From the NCBI GenBank assembly GCA_902702965.1, contig CACRXP010000030.1, positions 1,242,222 through 1,306,221 of the forward strand: DNA of 64,000 nt, written 5' to 3'. The position numbers and the translations under genes are program-made. The DNA is from Spirometra erinaceieuropaei. Lineage: Eukaryota > Platyhelminthes > Cestoda > Diphyllobothriidea > Diphyllobothriidae. The notes beneath the pieces were generated by a model, which had not been told where the DNA came from, made no database searches, and saw only the letters and a list, made by a program, of their open reading frames with translations. Positions within the stretch are counted from its first letter, which is position 1. Each line of letters opens with the position of its first letter. Shown in pieces: positions 58,640 through 64,000 of the stretch.

Positions 58640-58840
58640 TTTCGCAGCTGGAAATGTCTTACAATATTTGACCGGGTATTTCTCCTGAGTAGATTAGTCT
58701 AAAAATAGGACCTACTCACAGGAATAAATGCTCTTTCAGAATTGGGGCCTAGGAACAATGTGCGCCTTCGTACCGACTTCACCCATGAATGTGCGCCTTA
58801 GCAACTAACAACGTGTTCTAATCATTACCCTGTGTAGATT
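58640..58840 (+). repeat. Direct repeat DR3, right copy
   Basis: Matches 57965-58140 at about 90% by eye, with an extra ~28-bp duplication of a TGCGCCTT-containing segment (58760-58800). Confidence 0.85.
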
Positions 58841-58849
58841 TATTGGTAA

Positions 58850-59190
58850 ATTGAGCCAAAACAGATTTCGGAGTATATACGGTACTATTGGTAAAATAAG
58901 GTAATAATAAAAAACACACAAACCTCGACAATGAATACTCTGGACAAAGAATTCCTTTCTGACTGTTCGAGCAAATCGAATTCCCAGCTCAAGGTCGGAA
59001 TACAAAAACCAGTTGATTAAAAGAACGCTGATCACGCCCGAAAGAGGATTACAAAAAAGGGAAAGGTAAATGTCAACAGGGGCCAAATGTGGAAGCACTT
59101 TCGTGGAGGGCGTGGAGAATTCCAAGTGCTGACCAGCTAGCTACAGCACCCTGCCTTCAAATGGCTCGACAATGACCTTCTGCAAGTAAA
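58850..59190. other. No supported gene
   Basis: The minus-strand frame (58805-59125) is hydrophobic and has no recognised domain. Confidence 0.4.
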
Positions 59191-59194
59191 GGGG

Positions 59195-59310
59195 ATTTCA
59201 CTTAATGACTCGCCGAGCCGGCAAGGCCGTCGTTAGCTGTCGATGGAAACGTTCAGCTAGACCCTTTTGCCTGGGAATGGCACACCGTCGTTCAAATACG
59301 GTTAGTGCGA
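59195..59310 (-). pseudogene. LTR-retrotransposon (gypsy-type) integrase relic
   Basis: The minus strand reads TTVCHSQAKG in one frame, then GLAERFHRQLTTALPA after a one-base shift. This matches the conserved integrase core end 'TTAYHPQANG(L/M)VERFHRQLK' of Ty3/gypsy elements, including the catalytic Glu of the DDE set in ERFHR. Only about 35 codons are recognisable. No LTRs were found nearby. Confidence 0.65.
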
Positions 59311-59659
59311 AGAGGAAAGGTGGGTTGGCAGGGCAACGTGGACACCAACAGGCATCAGTGGCAGGTTCAGAGACTACAAAATTGAACATACAAAACGACA
59401 GAAATGTCTTCCCTACAATTACACAGAAACCAGCAACCGTATAAAACGATAAATGGCATCCAGAAAAATAGGTAGAATGCCCATTTTATAAAAAGAAGGT
59501 ATTTACACCAGAAATAGACCTAGTAAGTAAAAATGACAGCCGCTCATGCGCCGCCTACTACTCTTTCGGAATTCTGTCAGGGCATATTAGGAGTTGTCTC
59601 ACCTACTGTGACTTAACTTTTTGACTGCAGTGAACGACGACCTCCAGAGTCTGCTACAC

Positions 59660-60430
59660 CAAGTGGGCTCAGCAACGGCGAATTCAAACATATTTCGTAG
59701 AAAATACGTACAAAATGCGCTTTCTTTTTGTTAATTGAGTAGAGAACCAAGTTTTCTTTAACTTTATGTCCGCCGAAAGGGTACATTTAGGTTTTGAAAA
59801 CGTTTCCCACTTTCCGAATAATTTTCAGCCCGGTCAGCCGTTGCATTATCGTTTAGCTATTTCAGTCTGCAAGGTGCCTGCTTACCGCATAAGAAAAATC
59901 ATAAATTCCTCTACTTCTTTAAAAAGATGCCATATGGTGTTCATAAAAACTTGCAATGGATGCGGACTACGTTGCAAATTTTATGAGAAGCCTTGGCAAA
60001 CGGACAGGTACGATGCTGCATGAATGGACATTGCATGGTTTTAAACAGCCCCATAATTAGAAACTTTTTTAAAACCTAAATATAGCCTTGCTGCGGACCT
60101 AAAATGTACAGAAAACGTGGTTCTCTACCCAACGAATAAAAGAAAGCATACTTTTATACGTGTTTTCTACTAAATGTATTTGAATTTATAAGACCATAAA
60201 AACTCAATGCGAAAAATGCATGCTACATAAGTAGCCATTTGTTTGTCCAGTGCCATTCTGTAGGAGGTCGAAAAGAGGTGAATTCAAAAGCTGACATCTT
60301 GGGGAGTTCGAAATATTATGGGATTATGTCGCGTGAAGATTAATATTACAGCCCTACCTAAGTAATCCTTCCTAAGCGAAAGCGCATTCTATAATTTCGG
60401 TCAACATTTCATGAGATCGGTTACGCACTG
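59660..60430 (+). mobile_element. ~1 kb palindromic TA-flanked element, copy 4 (left-truncated)
   Basis: The centre and right arm are clear: TTTCAGTCTGCAAGGTGCCT, TTGCAATGGATGCGGACTAC, TAATTAGAAACTTTTTTAAA, then TCAACATTTCATGAGATCGG, TTACGCACTG and TA (60431-60432). Part of the left arm is visible back to about 59660. It has the same orientation as copy 2. No coding capacity. Confidence 0.78.
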
Positions 60431-60434
60431 TACT

Positions 60435-60805
60435 TGCAGGGTTTTTACTGATACCCAATGTTAAAAAGAACTTCACCAGTAATCATGCTGAGACATTGTA
60501 ATTTCTTGAGGCGGCTGGAACGTCGAGCATGCAGAAGACGGTATCTCGAAATAACCGAAAAAATTTAGGGTTATTGTAAATGATAGTAAATACTACACCT
60601 CACCTACCTAATCCATTCTAACCCTATTGAACGTCTCTGGATACATCGGGTGCCCAACTCCAATCCCCATATGTCGGCACTGTTTGGATCTATCCAGTAA
60701 TGTAGGCATATACGACAACGACCATGAAAATAAAACCCATAGGTAATTCTTACATCGTTCCTTCCACATCTACTCATTGCATAAGCGCGCACAGAATAAC
60801 CAGTC
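60435..60805. other. No gene seen
   Basis: Spacer. Nothing recognisable. Confidence 0.5.

Positions 60806-60809
<4 letters not shown>

Positions 60810-60858
<49 letters not shown>
60810..60858. repeat. (CA)24 microsatellite
   Basis: About 24 uninterrupted CA units, read as poly-(Cys-Val) on the other strand. Confidence 0.97.
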
Positions 60859-60860
<2 letters not shown>

Positions 60861-60940
60861 AGCAATGCAGGCTTGTCAATGCGCATAGTAGTGGGCGAAC
60901 CATTAACAAGTGCAATCACCTTCTTTTTCCGCATCCGACA

Positions 60941-61340
60941 GTGAGTCCTGACTTTGGTGGAGAAAGTAGTCTCGTCGGAAGCGCACAGGCGAACACTATT
61001 CCCAACACCAGGGTCGGTGGCTCAGACTGTCGAGTAAACACCACACCAACGCCCAACACAGGTGATAAAACTGCAATGATCAAGGACTCGAGTGCCGACC
61101 ATCGAAAATTCATCACACCAAGTGCAAAAATTCCCGATGAAGGGGAGAACCATGAATTTTCAGGGGTAGGCGGTAGCATGGCGACTGCATCTCATAAATA
61201 CTGCATGCATTTGTGTATGAATTACGCGTATCCGCTGTTGTTGTTTTCGATGAAGGCTTTGGGCGGGAGTCCGAAACACCAGGTGGACAAAGCTCTTGTT
61301 GCAGGGATTGTCTTCCCCTTTTCACGCCAACATCAAGAAA
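60941..61340 (+). mobile_element. PLE-9 terminal repeat, inverted copy
   Basis: It is the inverted repeat of 61630-62000: AACACTATTCCCAACACCAG, GGGTCGGTGGCTCAGA, CACACCAACGCCCAACAC, ATCACACCAAGTGCAAAAAT, CCCGATGAAGGGGAG. It then runs into a decayed hammerhead unit (TCGATGA near 61247; GAAACACC near 61273). An inverted terminal piece next to the element is typical of PLE insertions. Confidence 0.75.
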
Positions 61341-61629
61341 TCGCCACCCTTAGCAGGCGCCTGGACCCATCACTATGTGATACATCAACGAATCCTCCTA
61401 TGGAATGAAGGTCAAACTCCTGAGGTTGCTTTATGACAGCTCTAACTTTCATCAGATCCCCACCTGTGTATGTGTGTGTGTGTGTGTCAACCGATAAAGG
61501 AAGATTTTGGGTTACGTAAGCTTTTTCGCCAATCACATCCTCAGTCGTCTGAACCTGCACACGTGCCTGGTGTATGGGGGTCGAAGAAAGAGCGTGATAG
61601 CGATCCAGTTTGAATTGAACGCCTAATTT

Positions 61630-62000
61630 TGAAGAAAGAAACATGATTGCAGGGACGAGAGCTTTATTAGCCCGACGTTTCTGATTCCTGCTCGAACCCA
61701 GCCTCAAAGACAAAAGCAAATACGGGTGGTTCATGCACAAGGGGCTGCAGTATTTATAGGATGCAGTCGCCATGCTACCGCATACCTATGAATGTTCACG
61801 ACTCCCCCCTTCATCAGGGATCGTTGCAAGTGGTGTGATGACTGTTTGATGGTCGACATTTGCTTAGTTAATTGCTGCAATTTCATCGCGTGCGTTGGAT
61901 GTTGGTGTGATGATTGCTCGACCATCTGACCCACCGACCCAGGAGTTGGGAAAAGTGTTCACTTGTACGCTCCCCGCGTGGCTAATTACTCTGCCAAGGC
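61630..62000 (-). mobile_element. PLE-9 3' terminal repeat with hammerhead relic
   Basis: On the minus strand it follows the PLE-9 coding end. It contains CAACTCCTGGGTCGGTGGGT, ATGAAGGGGGGAGTC and TATTTATAGG-type blocks. The hammerhead unit near 61710-61665 has a first core strand decayed to TTGAGGC, AGAAACGTC kept, and GCTTTTGTCT/GGGCTAATAAAGC helix-I partners. It is repeated in the same orientation at 63545-63835, so the element has long terminal repeats of the PLE kind. Confidence 0.78.
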
Positions 62001-62002
62001 GA

Positions 62003-63335
62003 AGTCTCAGCACCGAGTATGCAAGAGGAAGTTCATTGCACTTGTTAATTAACTGGGGTCAGTAAACCATGATTCGAGTAGCTCCCGGCTCACGCGGTTG
62101 TCAACTCTTGCGAGAATTTCGGCATCGCTGGCTTCACCTTTCTGCACCGCTGCAGCGTGCTCGGCCATTCTCGTTCGAAACTGTCTTCCAGTTTCTCCGA
62201 CGTAGTTGCTTTGTCCCCAACTGCACCAGATCCGTTAAACGACTCTAGACGTTTCTTGCCGTGGCAGTGGGTCTTTCGGTTTCATTATCTGACGCCTAAT
62301 GGTTGGCTCCGGTCTGTGTGCAGCTCCAACCCCAGGTGGTGCTAGAAGGCGGTCGGCAGTTTCCGAAACGTTCTTGACATACGGAAGTGCCCGCCAAGAC
62401 TTGGTGTCCGTGCGGTTAGGCCTTTCGTCCCTTTTGCGCATGCACCGGTTGACGACGTTGCGCGGGTAGCATTGGCTTTGAAGACTCGTAGGAGGTATTT
62501 TTGTTCGAAACTCTTGTCTTCCGGCTCACTGCAACGCGTTTCGACACGCCGACGGAGCGTCCTTGCACAGATGCGTTTGTGGCTGATTGGGTGGTTACTG
62601 TTGAAGTTCAGTACTTGCATCGTATTTGTCGCTTTCCTGAACTCATTGGTCTTTAGTCCACCACAATCTTTGCGGCATACGAGGACATCCAGGAAGACCA
62701 CTGGTTGTTCTCTTCCTCCTCCATCGTAAATTGTATGTCCGGGAAGACCGCATTCAGACGTTCCTTGAATGTTAGCAGTTGATCCCGGTCGATAACGACG
62801 AAGATATCATCCATATACCGCTCCCAAAACATCGGTCTGCGGTGTTGGAAGACCAGCGACTCTAACCGTTGCAGGGCCGCCTCGGAGATGAATTCCGAAA
62901 TCGGCGAACCCATTGGTGTGCCCTTCACCCGTTCGTAGATTGTCCCGTCGAACGTGAAATTCTTCCTGAAACAGAACTTTAGGATCTGATGGACTTGGGC
63001 GTGTCAAAGAGGATCCTCCGTTTCATCGTATTTGCTGTGTAGAAGCAGCTCGATCGTCTCGATCGCCAGGTCCTGGGGAATAGAATTAAAAAGTGATGTA
63101 ACACCAAAAGATACCATGACCTCATTTGGATGGATGCTTACCCCTTTGAGTTTCTCCCGGAATTGTGCTAATGAAGAAACCGTGGTGTCTGACTCAGCGA
63201 TCAGGAACTTGAGACACCGGAACAGCCATTTAGCCAGTCCTTATGTTAGAGTAACTTTGAGCGAGACACTGGGTCAGAGAGGAGCGCCGTCCTTGTGCTT
63301 AATTGCTTATTAAACGGCCAGTCCTGCTCTAAAAC
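62003..63335 (-). pseudogene. Penelope-like element RT plus GIY-YIG endonuclease (PLE-9)
   Basis: The minus-strand order is: FRCLKFLIAESDTTVSSLAQ, then motif A VMVSFGVTSLFNSIPQDLAI, where the catalytic Asp is Gly (codon 63103-63105). ETIELLLHSKYDETE and a TGA follow. Next are VKGTPMGSPISEFISEAALQ and catalytic YMDD (62817-62806), then DVLVCRKDCGGLKTNEFRKA, HKRICARTLRRRVETRCSEP and LPYVKNVSETADRL. The GIY-YIG core NYVGETGRQFRTRMAEHAAA (about 62210-62150) ends near 62040. Several frameshifts separate the parts. The N-terminal RT is missing. It is inactive by mutation, but it has the most complete PLE architecture in the window. Confidence 0.92.
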
Positions 63336-63544
63336 CATCATGACATGCCAACTGTTGTGACTTTCAGAACAGACAACTGACAATCAAATTTCGCAATACT
63401 CCAAGAGAGGCCGTTGAATAAGGTGGATGCTTCTTAAGTTAGCCTAAATGGCGCTTTCACATGGTTGCAGACTAGGGCTCCTAGAATGAAGTCTGGTGTC
63501 TAATTGCACTTAGCATGGCTATGATCACGCCCGACCAGGTTAGC

Positions 63545-63835
63545 CTTGATAAGAAGTAGAAGCGGTCGATGGAACAAGGGCTTCATTCGCATGACGTTTC
63601 GGATTCACATTTGAACCCGCACTCAGACATTGACAGAAACGGGTGATTCGTGCACAGGAAGTTGCTGTATTTATTGGATTCAGTCGCTATGCTACCGCAT
63701 ACCTATGGTAATTAACCGTTCTCCCCCTCATCAAGAATTGTTGACCGCTGGTGCGCTAATTGCTTGATGGCCGGCATGCAAGCCATTAATTGCAAAAATT
63801 GAAGCAACGTTTTCCCGGAATAAAAGTGAATAAAG
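63545..63835 (-). mobile_element. PLE-9 5' terminal repeat with hammerhead relic
   Basis: Same orientation as 61630-62000: shared TGCTACCGCATACCTATG, ATTTATTGGATTCAGTCGC, CCCCTCATCAAG and TTAATTGC blocks. The hammerhead first strand is decayed to CTGAGTG (63634-63628 region). GAAACGTCATGC is kept. Together with the 3' copy it brackets 1.5 kb of coding remnant. Confidence 0.75.
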
Positions 63836-63839
63836 CAGA

Positions 63840-64000
63840 GGCGACAAAACATGCAGTATTTACTGACGTCATAAATTTCGAGACCTCTCATTCAGTGTGT
63901 ACGGTCATTGCATAGTTATATGACAAGGCAAATTGTTCAATCAACGATCGACCTAAAGAGATAAAACGGGATAGGTAACATGAAACATGGATCTAGTATG
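63840..64000. other. No gene seen
   Basis: Window end. No feature recognised. Confidence 0.5.

Noticed and set aside
60604..60915. Frame with a Cys-Val run
   Set aside because: It is the (CA)n microsatellite on the opposite strand.

Overview
The window is eukaryotic, metazoan, repeat-dominated DNA. It has no operons and no bacterial-type genes. It is packed with decayed non-LTR retrotransposons of the CR1/jockey type, Penelope-like elements (PLEs) carrying GIY-YIG endonuclease domains and hammerhead ribozyme motifs, tRNA-derived SINEs, palindromic TA-flanked DNA elements, microsatellites and three short assembly gaps. This mix, with a degenerate TTAGGG-type array, fits a flatworm, most likely a tapeworm (my inference, about 60% sure). 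The only host gene I recognise with confidence is the last exon of a torsin-family AAA+ ATPase at 4892-5203 (+). Three other stretches look like possible exons of unknown genes.

Layout. 0-9 kb: PLE and LINE fragments, a dispersed repeat (called DR1 here), a SINE, a PLE terminal repeat with an intact hammerhead core, the torsin exon, a second PLE and a second SINE family. 9.6-17.9 kb: two long CR1-type LINEs head to head, each with ORF1 and ORF2 remnants. The right one has a long (GAT)n tract between ORF1 and ORF2. 18-22.5 kb: three more LINE pieces, including the best preserved reverse transcriptase (21053-22495, one internal stop). 22.5-28 kb: mostly featureless, with a degenerate telomere-like array interrupted by a PLE hammerhead unit at 24.5-25.0 kb. 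28-36 kb: a LINE 3' end with a pentamer tail, a second LINE type with a duplicated 3' part, and two PLE fragments in opposite orientation. 37.9-47.9 kb: more PLE fragments and three copies of a ~1 kb palindromic element. 48.7-51 kb: a SINE and a tandem pair of ~320-bp repeats carrying a hammerhead ribozyme. 54-58.8 kb: two foldback structures made of inverted hammerhead units, and several SINEs whose tRNA-like part lies internally. 59-64 kb: an LTR-retrotransposon integrase relic, a fourth palindromic element and a PLE with RT, GIY-YIG and both flanking terminal repeats.

How it fits together. The most coherent theme is self-cleaving RNA. At least three sequence classes carry hammerhead cores whose helix III is a bare palindrome (ACGT, AGCT or ACACGTGT), an arrangement expected to work as an RNA dimer. 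The PLEs are all broken by frameshifts, stops or lost catalytic residues. The LINEs are all 5'-truncated or decayed. The window is therefore best read as intronic or intergenic DNA in a transposon-rich genome, not as one working gene system.
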